Shown here piece after piece: positions 18,197 to 27,320 of a DNA stretch of 64,000 nucleotides (position 1 is its first letter; each line of letters begins with the position of its first letter). A program made the translations under genes and the position numbers. The notes below the pieces were generated by a model that searched no databases, was not told where the DNA came from, and was given only the letters and a program-made list of their open reading frames with translations. Location of the stretch: positions 30,902 to 94,901 of the forward strand of contig DAIMGT010000007.1 of NCBI GenBank assembly GCA_036723735.1. The letters are read 5' to 3'. The DNA is from UBA4656 sp002405525. Lineage in GTDB: Bacteria; Pseudomonadota; Gammaproteobacteria; Xanthomonadales; Ahniellaceae.

Positions 18197-18811
18197 ATGG
18201 TTGATCCCAAGCGCCACAAGTCGCCAGCGCCTGCCGATTCCGTCGCCGATGAGGCCGGGTCCATGCCGCTAGTCCCGACTGTCAACTTCCGCGAGTTGCA
18301 GCGGGGGAAGCCCGCCACGCTCGCGACCATCCTCGGCGTGAGCCGGTCGGCTGTCTCGAAGGCGATCCGCGATGGCCGCATCGCCGGTCCTGGCACCGAC
18401 GGCATGCTCGACCTTCGCGCCGCGGTCGCCGCCTGGGCGCGCAACACCCATCCGGGCCGCATCCGCGCCCGCGCGCTGCGATCGGTGAATGATGAGCTGG
18501 CCGAGCTGCATCGCCGGGTCGAGGCCGCCGAATCGACGGTGGCCGCGCTGCGTTCTGCGCTGGCGTCCGAACGCGAGCGGGCACGTGCCGTTTCGGCCGG
18601 GCTGCAGGATGCGGCAGCATTCGCCGCCGCGCGCCTGGCCGATGCCCTGGCCGCCGGGTGCGCGCAGCTCGCGGCGCGGCACTCGCCGGATCGCCTGCGG
18701 CGGGCGGCGGAATCTGGGGCGCTGGCGTACTTGGTTGATCGCGCGGCGCGGCGCGCCGGGCTCTACGCGCTCGCGCTGCTGAACGTGGACGGCGAGGGCG
18801 GCGCGGCGTGA
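18197..18811 (+). CDS. Terminase small subunit-like HTH/coiled-coil protein
   Basis: 204 aa. Residues about 30-75 form a Nu1/TerS-like winged HTH (KPATLATILGVSRSAVSKAIRDGRIAG). A heptad-rich segment follows (VNDELAELHRRVEAAESTVAALRSALASERERA, about 100-132) and is likely a coiled coil for oligomerisation. Small terminases recognise cos or pac DNA and hand it to a large terminase. No large terminase is seen here, so the protein may redirect a helper phage's motor; alternatively it is a plain transcription factor. It is coupled to the next gene by GTGA. Confidence 0.6.
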   Translation: MVDPKRHKSPAPADSVADEAGSMPLVPTVNFRELQRGKPATLATILGVSRSAVSKAIRDGRIAGPGTDGMLDLRAAVAAWARNTHPGRIRARALRSVNDELAELHRRVEAAESTVAALRSALASERERARAVSAGLQDAAAFAAARLADALAAGCAQLAARHSPDRLRRAAESGALAYLVDRAARRAGLYALALLNVDGEGGAA

Positions 18812-19275
18812 CGGACCGCGCCGCCGAGCTGCTGCGGTTCGCGGTCGAGGGCCGCGAGCACGAGGCCGTCGCGCGGTGGCTGGGTGGCGCGCTGTCGGCG
18901 CTGCTATGCGGGGAAGCCGCCGACCTGGGGGACGCGCTCGGGCTCCCTGGCGCGGCGCTGCGCGATGCCGGGCGCGCTGCCCGCAATCACTGGCGGCGGG
19001 AGGCGGCGCTGCGGGCCGGGCCGGATGCGCGGCCGTGGGCGCAGGGCGCCGCGCTCGAGGCCGCGGAGCGCGCGACGCGCGGCGCGCGCGATCGGGCGCG
19101 TCGCCTCGGGCTTCCGCCGGGCGATGCCCTCGCGGCTGCGCTCGCGCTCGCCGAGCGGTTCGGGGCGATGCCGCGCACGCGCCGGCAGCTCTACGCCGTG
19201 GTGGCCGCTGAAATCGGACCCCGCTGCGATTTCAGCGGGGCGCGGCGTAAGGTCAGCGCCGCCAACCCGGCCTGA
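18808..19275 (+). CDS. Hypothetical satellite protein, 155 aa, upstream of capsid gene
   Basis: No family recognised. Ala/Arg-rich, predicted almost wholly helical, with two similar helical blocks (EAAERATRGARDRARRLGLPPGDALAAALALAERFG) and a basic tail. There is no signal peptide or membrane helix. GTG start at 18808 overlaps the preceding stop (GTGA). Its position just before the capsid gene is where phages place scaffold, protease or head-morphogenesis genes, but no Ser-His protease motif is seen. Confidence 0.6.
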   Translation: MTDRAAELLRFAVEGREHEAVARWLGGALSALLCGEAADLGDALGLPGAALRDAGRAARNHWRREAALRAGPDARPWAQGAALEAAERATRGARDRARRLGLPPGDALAAALALAERFGAMPRTRRQLYAVVAAEIGPRCDFSGARRKVSAANPA

Positions 19276-19289
19276 CTCCGAGACCCGCA

Positions 19290-20372
19290 ATGACCGACCT
19301 TCGATCCCTTGCCCGCGAACGGCAAGCCCGCGCCGCCGACGAGGCGGCCGCCTGGCGCAAGCTCGCAACCGCCGACGCGCCGCGGACCAGCCTGTTCCGC
19401 GCCCTTCGCGCCGCAGCTTCGGGCGACTGGTCCGATGCCCGCGCGGAACGCGCGGCGAGCGATCGCCACGCCGAGCTGTTCGGCGTTGACGTCGCGGTGG
19501 GACCGCATCGCTTCGTCATCGATCGCGAGGAGCTCCGCGACATCTCGACCGCCACCGGCGCGGCCGGCGGATTCCTGCAGGGCTCCGCTGTGCTGGGCGC
19601 CATGCCCGCACGGCGCGGCGGTTCCGTGATCGAGCGCCTTGGCGCGCGCCGCCTGCCGGCGCCTGCAACGGGCACCGTTGCGCGTGGCATCGCGCCGGCC
19701 GCGACCTGGCTCGCCGACGAAACCGCGCAGATCGCCGTCGCCGATCCGCTGTTCGGCAGCGCGAGCATCCGCCCGCATTGGGTCGGCGCGCGCACGAACC
19801 TGTCCCGCAACCTGCTGATGGCGCCTTCCAGCGAACCGGCCGCCGCTGATGCGCTGCTCGCCGCGGTCGAGGATGCGAGCGACGCAGCCGCGCTCGGCGG
19901 CAGCGGGGCGGCCGGGCAGCCGGCGGGCATTCCCCGGTGGGCGACTTCGATCTCGGGCGCGAGCTTCAATCGTGGCACCGCGCGCGAGCTGGAACGCCGC
20001 ATCCTGGCGGCGAAGGGCGTGCGCGATCCGGCGTCGGTCGCGTTTGTGGCGCCCGCGGAAGTCGCGGAAACGCTTGGCGCCCGCGCGGTGACCGGCGGCG
20101 CCGATGCGACCGTGTGGGCTGGTGGCCTCGCGGAAGGCTCGATCAACGGCGTGCGCGCCGTCGGCACCGCGAACGCGCCCGCGAGCACGATCATCGCCGG
20201 CGATTTCTCGCTGTTCGTGATCTACGAGTTCCGGCCGATCATCGTCGAGGCTTCGCCGTTCAGCAACGCGCAGGCGTTCCGCACGGGCTCGATCGAGTTC
20301 CGCATTCTCACCGCGGTCGATTTCGTCGCGGAGCATCCGCAGGCGTTCGTCGTTGCGACGGGCGTTTCGTGA
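19290..20372 (+). CDS. Phage major capsid protein, HK97 fold
   Basis: 360 aa. The central and C-terminal parts follow the HK97/phage_capsid pattern: WLADETAQIAVADPLFGS and IRPHWVGARTNLSRNLL (about 138-175, the strand-spine-helix region), then the GxGxxGQPxGI signature as GGSGAAGQPAGI (about 203-214), and the terminal IEFRILTAVDFVAEHPQAF strand typical of family ends. Residues 1-110 are helical and charged and could be a cleavable delta/scaffold domain or N-arm. It would form an icosahedral shell, perhaps smaller than a helper's. No gene for a portal or protease accompanies it. The stop overlaps the next start as TGATG. Confidence 0.85.
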   Translation: MTDLRSLARERQARAADEAAAWRKLATADAPRTSLFRALRAAASGDWSDARAERAASDRHAELFGVDVAVGPHRFVIDREELRDISTATGAAGGFLQGSAVLGAMPARRGGSVIERLGARRLPAPATGTVARGIAPAATWLADETAQIAVADPLFGSASIRPHWVGARTNLSRNLLMAPSSEPAAADALLAAVEDASDAAALGGSGAAGQPAGIPRWATSISGASFNRGTARELERRILAAKGVRDPASVAFVAPAEVAETLGARAVTGGADATVWAGGLAEGSINGVRAVGTANAPASTIIAGDFSLFVIYEFRPIIVEASPFSNAQAFRTGSIEFRILTAVDFVAEHPQAFVVATGVS

Positions 20373-20737
20373 TGCAGCCAGAACCCGAAACGGTCGCGAT
20401 CCGAGCCCGGCGCGCGCTGCGCGCCGAAGGCCGGCACGTCGCGCCTGGCGAGCTGGCGCGCCTGCCATTGGGCGCGGCGCTCGCGGGGCTCGCATGCGGG
20501 CAGCTCGAGATCGTTGGCCCCGATTCGCAGCGCGTGCGCGTCGAACCGTCGGCGACTTGGACCGCTCCGCGCGTCGCCGCGGTTGCACCGGCGCCCGCTG
20601 GGTGGATGCTCACGGGCGGCGACGCGCGGAGCGTGCCCGCCTCCCTTAGCGCAAGCGGCGCGCGTGGCTATCGCGCCGCGCGTCCGACCCGGACAGCGGT
20701 CGCGATCTTCGCGGCTGACGGCGAGGGCTGGCCGTGA
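20372..20737 (+). CDS. Hypothetical protein following capsid gene, 121 aa
   Basis: No family recognised. The N-terminal half is helical (TVAIRARRALRAEGRHVAPGELARLPLGAALAGL), the rest beta-like and Pro/Ala-rich (VEPSATWTAPRVAAVAPAPAGW). The start shares one base with the capsid stop (TGATG at 20370-20374), showing tight coupling, so a head-related role (decoration, closure or size control) is plausible but unproven. Confidence 0.6.
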   Translation: MQPEPETVAIRARRALRAEGRHVAPGELARLPLGAALAGLACGQLEIVGPDSQRVRVEPSATWTAPRVAAVAPAPAGWMLTGGDARSVPASLSASGARGYRAARPTRTAVAIFAADGEGWP

Positions 20738-20964
20738 GCGGCGCGGTTGTCACGTTCCGACCGCGCGGCGCCGGCGAGGACGCCGCGCTGCGCGATTCGC
20801 TGCGTCGCGCGCATCGCCTGGGGCGAGTCGTGCTCCGCCTACTGGCACCGGCGACGATCGACGGCCGCGCGTTCGCCGCGGGTGCCGTGATCGACGCCGA
20901 CGCCGATCGCGCGCGCGAGCTGGTCGCCGCCGGTCGCGCTCGGCCCGCGGGTGGCGTGCGATGA
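20734..20964 (+). CDS. Small phage-head-associated-like protein, 76 aa
   Basis: 76 aa with GTG start overlapping the previous stop (GTGA at 20734-20737). The C-terminal half, APATIDGRAFAAGAVIDADADRARELVAAGRARP, resembles the short beta-hairpin-plus-helix proteins ('G..f..G.vi.vd...A.eLv..GrA') often found beside capsid genes in tailed phages. That likeness is from pattern memory, not a search. The role could be capsid decoration or head completion. Confidence 0.55.
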   Translation: MSGAVVTFRPRGAGEDAALRDSLRRAHRLGRVVLRLLAPATIDGRAFAAGAVIDADADRARELVAAGRARPAGGVR

Positions 20965-21290
20965 GCGCCAGTCGGCAAGCGGAGAACGCGGTGCCGCGAC
21001 GGGCGCAAGCGGCGCGGCGTCGCGGAGCGGGCGGGTTGCCTGAGCCGATCGGCGTCGTCACGCGCGCCTGCTTGATCGGCGACGACCACGCGCCACGATG
21101 GCGGTTGATCTTCTGTCGCCGGCTGCTTCGGCGGCTCGTGCGCCTTGACCTGGCGCGCGCATTCGCAACCCCTCGCGGCCGGGCTTCCGCGAGGGCTGCC
21201 GGACCGGCGCCGGCACCAGATTGCACTGCGCGGCCGCGCAAGCGGCAGCGGCTGACCCGTAGCTGCGACGGGCGGGCTCCGGCCCGATAA
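20961..21290 (+). CDS. Possible small satellite protein, 109 aa
   Basis: An open frame that begins with an ATGA overlap (20961-20964), continuing the coupling seen throughout this operon. The product is Arg/Ala-rich and of low complexity past residue 60, so the 3' part may not be real coding sequence. No family recognised. Confidence 0.3.
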   Translation: MSASRQAENAVPRRAQAARRRGAGGLPEPIGVVTRACLIGDDHAPRWRLIFCRRLLRRLVRLDLARAFATPRGRASARAAGPAPAPDCTARPRKRQRLTRSCDGRAPAR

Positions 21291-21840
21291 GTGCAGACGC
21301 CGCCGCGTGCTCGGCGCATCGGTATGCACGCCCGCCCAGCCGGCTAGTGGCGGGGCTCGTCGCATCGTGCGACAAGCCGAACAACCCCGGCAGTCGCCCC
21401 GGTGGGCTTCCTCCCGCTGGCGAAGCGACCGGCCACCGCACGTCACGTGGAGTCCTGGCGTTGCGGCGATCGACGCGCGACCGGGCCGCCGCGCCGGTTT
21501 CCGGGCGGCGCCTTGGAGATCATGGATTGCCGTCGCCGCCTGGCTCCCACGCGCCGCCGAGGGCGCCACCGCGGGGATGCCGCGGGGCGCTGCCCGGGTG
21601 TCCCCCATTTTGTAGGAACGTTCCTACGTCAGAATGCTGCTCAGCCGCGCTCTCAAAGACCTGCGGACCATCATCGAAAAGGCCGATATCCCGTGAACGG
21701 CAAGTCTGCGAGCGTGGCGCGCGTGCGGGTGCTTGTTTGCGGGCACGAAACGGGCACGCCACCGCGCGCGATGCATCGCGGCGGTGTCGTTCCGTTTCTC
21801 TGGAAATGCCGAATTCGCGTTGCGAATCAGGCGCTTAGGA
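21291..21840. other. Element right end, no confident gene (550 bp)
   Basis: Between the last plausible gene of the satellite and attR no frame on either strand has a convincing start, ribosome site and protein-like composition. It holds a 16-bp perfect palindrome (21612-21627) followed by a 20-codon frame (21634-21696, MLLSRALKDLRTIIEKADIP) that could be a gene remnant or leader. A cos/pac or regulatory role for the region is possible but not shown. Confidence 0.5.
21612..21627. promoter_or_regulatory. 16-bp perfect palindrome, possible operator
   Basis: GTAGGAACGTTCCTAC reads the same on both strands. It lies in the noncoding right end of the satellite, 7 bases before a short ATG frame. Dimeric repressors bind such sites, but no partner can be named. 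Confidence 0.35.
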
Positions 21841-21885
21841 TGGCTCCCGAGGACGGACTCGAACCGCCGACCCGGTGATTAACAG
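21841..21885. repeat. Right attachment site (attR) inside tRNA-Asn
   Basis: Exact 45-base copy of attL (13657-13701). It spans from the CCA end into the anticodon arm of the tRNA. The bases outside it (21840, 21886) differ from those flanking attL, so the repeat is exactly this long. Confidence 0.92.
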
Positions 21886-21916
21886 TCACCTGCTCTACCG
21901 ACTGAGCTACTCGGGA
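21841..21916 (-). tRNA. tRNA-Asn(GTT)
   Basis: On the minus strand: acceptor TCCCGAG pairs with CTCGGGA, discriminator G and encoded CCA, D arm GCTCAGTCGGTAGAGC, anticodon loop CTGTTAA giving GTT, T arm with GGTTCGAGTCC. The last 45 bases also form attR of the satellite (21841-21885), so the tRNA stayed intact on integration. Confidence 0.95.
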
Positions 21917-22454
21917 ATGTCGGTGCACGTGCTGCCGCCGGTGGGGCGGCGGCGCAGCATGTCGCGGCGCCGAAGCCGGGCGCCGCGCGAAGGGCGCGAA
22001 TCATCGCCCAGGTGGCTGGCAGCGTCAAGCCGGGGTGCGAGGCGTCCGCGCCTGGGCCTGCGTCGCGCGGGCTCCGGCGGAAGCGCGTGTCGGCGCGACC
22101 GGATGCGTCCGAGCATCCGGTCGCCCGCACCCTCGCCCCCCCCGATCCCACAGTGTGGGGGCGCCCTGCATCCAAGAATGGCTGTTCGGTCCTCTGGCTG
22201 GTTCGGGTCCGTGCTGCGCTGCCACGACCGCATGCCCGCGGCCGGGCGCCAGGCGCAGCCCCTGAGAGCCCTCGAAAGAAGCCGTATCTCGTGCGTTTTT
22301 CAAATCGCAAGTCCGGAATAGGTTCGCACTCGCTCCCGCGAATCATGCGCTGGCGTGCATGACCCGCGCGCGGGCTATCCATGGCCTTGCCTATACAGGC
22401 TGTCCTTGCGCTGCCTCTCAGGGGCCTGGCGGCGATGCGCCTGTCCGCCGTCCC
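21917..22454. other. Intergenic region between tRNA-Asn and fimT-like gene (538 bp)
   Basis: No coding frame on either strand looks real. The stretch holds the upstream side of tRNA-Asn, GC-rich sequence without clear motifs, and one copy of the GTCGCGAGTCCGG repeat family at 22304-22392. Confidence 0.5.
22304..22392 (+). repeat. Interspersed repeat B, copy 1
   Basis: Resembles 60045-60135 over about 88 bases: shared blocks TCGCRAGTCCGG, ACTCGCTCCCGCGAATCA, GTGCATGACC and CATGGCCTGCCT-like. It also matches the reverse complement of 56167-56217 over its first half. Confidence 0.6.
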
Positions 22455-22991
22455 TCAATCGCGGCATTGCCAGTCCCGCGGCAGGGGCCCGGATCGTGCG
22501 CGGCCGACGTTGCTCACCACCACCTGTCGGCCGACGCCAGGATATCCGGGGTGGCAGAGGGTCACCGTCACGTTGCTGCCGGCGGATGTGCCGTCGCGCC
22601 GGAACACCACGCTGCGCCTCCCGGCGGTGCTCGACGCTCGCACCTGCGGCGTGGCGTCGTGCCGGACTTCGAACACCGCCGCCGGTGATCGCGGCCGACC
22701 CATGCTGCGGGGATCATCGAACACCATCCAGCCGCGCGACCAGTCGGCCGCCGGCATGCATTCGCCATCCCGGTCCAGCGGGCATAGCCCGACCGGATGT
22801 TGGCGTTCGACCGCCCGCATCCGTGCGGCGGCCAGCGCAACGCGCAGCGCGCTGGCCTGCGCGCGCACCTCGGCCGTCGCGAGCAGTCGCCCCAGCGATG
22901 GCACGCCGAACGTCAGCACGATGGCGATGATCGCCAGGGCCACGATCAGTTCGATGATGGAAAGTCCGGTCTGGCGCGGGTCCGGGCGCAT
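22455..22991 (-). CDS. GspH/FimT-family pilin, second copy (FimT-like)
   Basis: 178 aa. Leader MRPDPRQTG is cut before LSIIELIVALAIIAIVLTFGVPSL, with Glu+5, a prepilin helix; the remainder is a GspH/FimT domain (ALAAARMRAVERQHPVGLCPLD, WSRGWMVFDDP, DWQCRD) with two Cys. FimT-like minor pilins are also the DNA-binding pilins of natural transformation in this order. ATG 22991 is preferred over in-frame ATGs at 23000 and 23096 because AAGGCAAGG stands 9 bases upstream. It is divergent from uvrB. The satellite now separates it from the other pilus genes. Confidence 0.82.
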   Translation of the reverse strand: MRPDPRQTGLSIIELIVALAIIAIVLTFGVPSLGRLLATAEVRAQASALRVALAAARMRAVERQHPVGLCPLDRDGECMPAADWSRGWMVFDDPRSMGRPRSPAAVFEVRHDATPQVRASSTAGRRSVVFRRDGTSAGSNVTVTLCHPGYPGVGRQVVVSNVGRARSGPLPRDWQCRD

Positions 22992-23107
22992 GGCATGCAT
23001 CCTTGCCTTGGGAGGGTGTGCAGTGTGAAGCTGGCGGCCGGCGGTCGCGATCGGCGCGTTTCGCGTCGGTCTGTAGGAAAATGCCTCGTCCCGCATCGGC
23101 CGCCCCC

Positions 23108-25159
<2,052 letters not shown>

Positions 25160-25165
25160 ACCGCT

Positions 25166-26917
25166 TCAGCCGTCCGCCCGGCCCGACCGGGCCGCGTCGC
25201 CGCCGTCGTCGAACGCGGCCGACGGCGCTTCAAGGCTGGCCAGGGCGGACCGCAGCGCCTTCGCGTCGCCGCGCTCCAGGGCGACGGCGACGCGCTCGAA
25301 CCGTGCGCGCTCGCTGCGCCACGCGGTCCGCGAAGCATGCGCCCAGCGCAGGGTCTGCGGCTGCGTCGGGCGGGCGGCGTCGAGCAAGGCCAGCGCACGG
25401 TCGAGACCGGCGACGCAGTCGCGACGCAGGGCGGATGCGACGCGCGGCGTCGCCCGGCGGTCGAGCGCGTCGACGGCGGAGCGGCAGGCCCGCAGCGCCG
25501 CGTCCCGCGCCGCGTCGGCGGGCTGGACGGCGGCGGCGTCGCCGAGCAGGGCAGCCGCCTCGAGATGGGCGTCCCGGCGGCGGCCCAGCACCGCCAACTG
25601 CTCGGCGAGCTGCTGCCGCATGCCCTGGTCGCGCGGGGCCAGCGCGCGCAGGGCGGCCTCGATCTCCTGCAGTCGGCGCACGCAGGCTTCCTCGTAGGCC
25701 GCGATCCCGGCCCCCGGATCCCTGAGCGCTCGCTTTTCAGCGGTCTGGCAGTCGCTGTCGAGGTCGGACGCGCGTGCCGCGAGATCGCCGTTCAGGCGGC
25801 TCAGTCCGAAGTCGTCGCCGCGCCGCGCCACCGCCAGCGCGCCCGCGCAGGCCACCAGCACCACCAGCAGCGCGGTTGCCGCCGCCATCGGCAGCCGTGC
25901 GGTGCGCGCCGTACTCTCGAATGGCGGCGCCAGCGCGAGGCCGAGCGCGAAGCCCGCGGCGAGGCCGGTCACGTGAGCACTGTTGTTGATGCCGACACCG
26001 TCGAAGCCCTGCTTGAGCGACCACGCGGTGTACAGGCCGCCGAAGGCGAGGATCGCGCGGATCGATCCCAGGGGCAGGTGCCCGGGGCGCCGCAACGGAT
26101 AGGCGAGCAGGGCGCCGACGATGCCGAACACCGCCCCCGACGCGCCGACCGCCACGACGCTGAAGTTGGTGAACAGATCGAGCGCGCTTCCGGCGAGACC
26201 GGCGCCGACGAAGAGCACCGCCAGCGCGCAACGCCCGTACAGCCGTTCGACGTAGGGGCCGAGGGCGACCAGGGTGACGAGATTGCCCAGCAAGTGGCCG
26301 AAGTCGGCGTGCAGGAACACCGCCGACAGCAGGCGCCAGCCCTCGCCATCGAGCGTGCGTGGCGGGAAGTTCGCGCCATGGGCGAGCAGGGTCTGTGCGG
26401 AGAAGCCGGCCGCGCCGGCCTGCAGCGCCTGCAGCACGTAGCAGGCGGCGATTGCCAGCGCGATGGCATAGGTGGCCCAGGCCTCCCGGCGATACGGTCC
26501 CAGCCGCTCCTCGTACCAGCGCCGCACGAGGCCGCCCCGGGTCGCCGCGGCAGGAAGCCAGGCGACGAGTCGCTCGGAGTCGGCCGGATTGGCGAACTCC
26601 AGCGCCCGCAGCGGCGTCTGCGCGCCGCCGGCCGTGGCGCGCAGCCGCAGCCCCACGCGGTCCGCGCCTTGCCGTTGCCAGCCGATGACCTGCGCGCGAT
26701 CCGCCGCGAGGTCGATCGCGCCGCGGCCGGCGACCTCCCCGAGCAGCCGCAGCCGGTCGCCCTCCAGGGTGAGGTGCCCGCGGCCGTTCGGCCGCCGCGC
26801 GCCCCAGGCGAAACGCACCGCGACCGGCGCCATGCCGGCGATTCGGCCCGCCAGTCCCGCGATGGTTTCGCTGCCGAATGGGCTGCCCAAGTGACCCCTC
26901 CCCGCGTGCCGACCCAT
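25166..26917 (-). CDS. Rhomboid-family intramembrane serine protease with long cytosolic arms
   Basis: 583 aa. The membrane core from about 150 to 345 has the rhomboid signs: HADFGHLLGN before the catalytic region, catalytic GASGAVFG (Ser260) and the partner His315 in NNSAHVTGLAAGF. The first about 145 residues form a soluble domain (beta-like, with WQRQGADRVGLRLRA) and the last about 220 are Ala/Arg-rich helices with Cys residues that may be periplasmic or coiled coil. Rhomboids cut transmembrane substrates; the target is not known. It converges with uvrB, only six bases separating the stops. The start could also be at internal Met29. Confidence 0.82.
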   Translation of the reverse strand: MGRHAGRGHLGSPFGSETIAGLAGRIAGMAPVAVRFAWGARRPNGRGHLTLEGDRLRLLGEVAGRGAIDLAADRAQVIGWQRQGADRVGLRLRATAGGAQTPLRALEFANPADSERLVAWLPAAATRGGLVRRWYEERLGPYRREAWATYAIALAIAACYVLQALQAGAAGFSAQTLLAHGANFPPRTLDGEGWRLLSAVFLHADFGHLLGNLVTLVALGPYVERLYGRCALAVLFVGAGLAGSALDLFTNFSVVAVGASGAVFGIVGALLAYPLRRPGHLPLGSIRAILAFGGLYTAWSLKQGFDGVGINNSAHVTGLAAGFALGLALAPPFESTARTARLPMAAATALLVVLVACAGALAVARRGDDFGLSRLNGDLAARASDLDSDCQTAEKRALRDPGAGIAAYEEACVRRLQEIEAALRALAPRDQGMRQQLAEQLAVLGRRRDAHLEAAALLGDAAAVQPADAARDAALRACRSAVDALDRRATPRVASALRRDCVAGLDRALALLDAARPTQPQTLRWAHASRTAWRSERARFERVAVALERGDAKALRSALASLEAPSAAFDDGGDAARSGRADG

Positions 26918-26987
26918 GATAGGCGACCGCGAACAAGGCCGCGCGCGCTTGCGGCCGGCCGGTGGCGACTGTTACCGTACGCGGCTG

Positions 26988-27062
26988 GGGCGCGTAGCTC
27001 AGCGGTAGAGCACTACCTTGACATGGTAGGGGTCACAGGTTCGATCCCTGTCGCGCCCACCA
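26988..27062 (+). tRNA. tRNA-Val(GAC)
   Basis: Acceptor GGGCGCG pairs with CGCGCCC; discriminator A and encoded CCA; D arm GCTCAGCGGTAGAGC; anticodon stem CTACC/GGTAG with loop TTGACAT giving anticodon GAC; T arm CAGGTTCGATCCCTG. It precedes thrS by 258 bases. Confidence 0.95.
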
Positions 27063-27209
27063 CTCGCTCCTACGGGGCGATGTTCCCGACGGTCGACGCG
27101 TCGCGGCAGGCTCTGGAACCCCTCCCGTGCCCGGCCTGCCGCGGCAGTACCAGGTCCCGTACCCCCCAGGCACGAGCCGAGAGCCGTAGTTCGAAAGAAC
27201 ACGATCACC

Positions 27210-27296
27210 ATGACGCGAACCCGAACCGCCAGCCGCTGACCTGCCGCCCAGCCTCTCCCTCCGCGTGAACGAAAGGGCGCCCGGCGCCCTTTTTTT
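27210..27296 (+). promoter_or_regulatory. Putative thrS leader: Thr-containing minigene plus terminator hairpin
   Basis: A nine-residue frame MTRTRTASR (27210-27239) with Thr at three of the first six codons precedes a hairpin AAAGGGCGC/GCGCCCTTT (27272-27292) with a seven-T run, 25 bases before the thrS ATG. The layout is that of a transcription attenuator. No strong ribosome site precedes the minigene and I could not trace a convincing antiterminator, so the hairpin may simply end the tRNA-Val transcript. Confidence 0.35.
27272..27296 (+). terminator. Rho-independent terminator between tRNA-Val and thrS
   Basis: 9-bp perfect stem with a three-base loop (CCG) and TTTTTTT. It ends 24 bases before the thrS start, so readthrough must be needed if thrS is expressed from the upstream promoter. 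Confidence 0.75.
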
Positions 27297-27320
27297 GTTG
27301 GCCCGAAAAGGATCCGAACC

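Larger units (their letters stand above)
13657..21885. mobile_element. tRNA-Asn-integrated minimal phage satellite encoding an HK97-type capsid
   Basis: About 8.2 kb bounded by an exact 45-bp direct repeat (13657-13701 and 21841-21885) equal to the 3' part of tRNA-Asn(GTT), including CCA. A tyrosine integrase gene starts 119 bases inside the left repeat. All recognisable genes point rightward: integrase, two unknowns, AlpA-like regulator, unknown, RepA/RegA-like ATPase, iteron-like repeats, small-terminase-like HTH protein, unknown, HK97-type capsid, and two or three small genes, many joined by ATGA or GTGA overlaps. No large terminase, portal, maturation protease, tail or lysis gene is visible, so it cannot make virions alone. 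Intact att sites and dense coupled genes argue against a decayed prophage. Best reading: a capsid-forming satellite (cf-PICI-like) or related novel element. Confidence 0.85.

Noticed and set aside
18001..18204. 67-codon frame across the GTCCGA array
   Set aside because: Its Ser-Asp-Pro-rich content arises from the DNA repeat; no ribosome site; treated as origin-like DNA.
20646..21608. 320-codon minus-strand frame at the satellite right end
   Set aside because: Arg/Pro/Ser-rich, antisense to coupled plus-strand genes, no start signal.
13657..21885. Ordinary decayed prophage, or encapsulin cargo system
   Set aside because: Intact att repeats, integrase, AlpA, RepA-like gene and overlapping intact frames fit a mobile satellite better; no encapsulin cargo enzyme is adjacent. 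Kept as the alternative to test.
23001..23107. LexA/SOS box upstream of uvrB
   Set aside because: No palindrome resembling known LexA sites of the group is visible.
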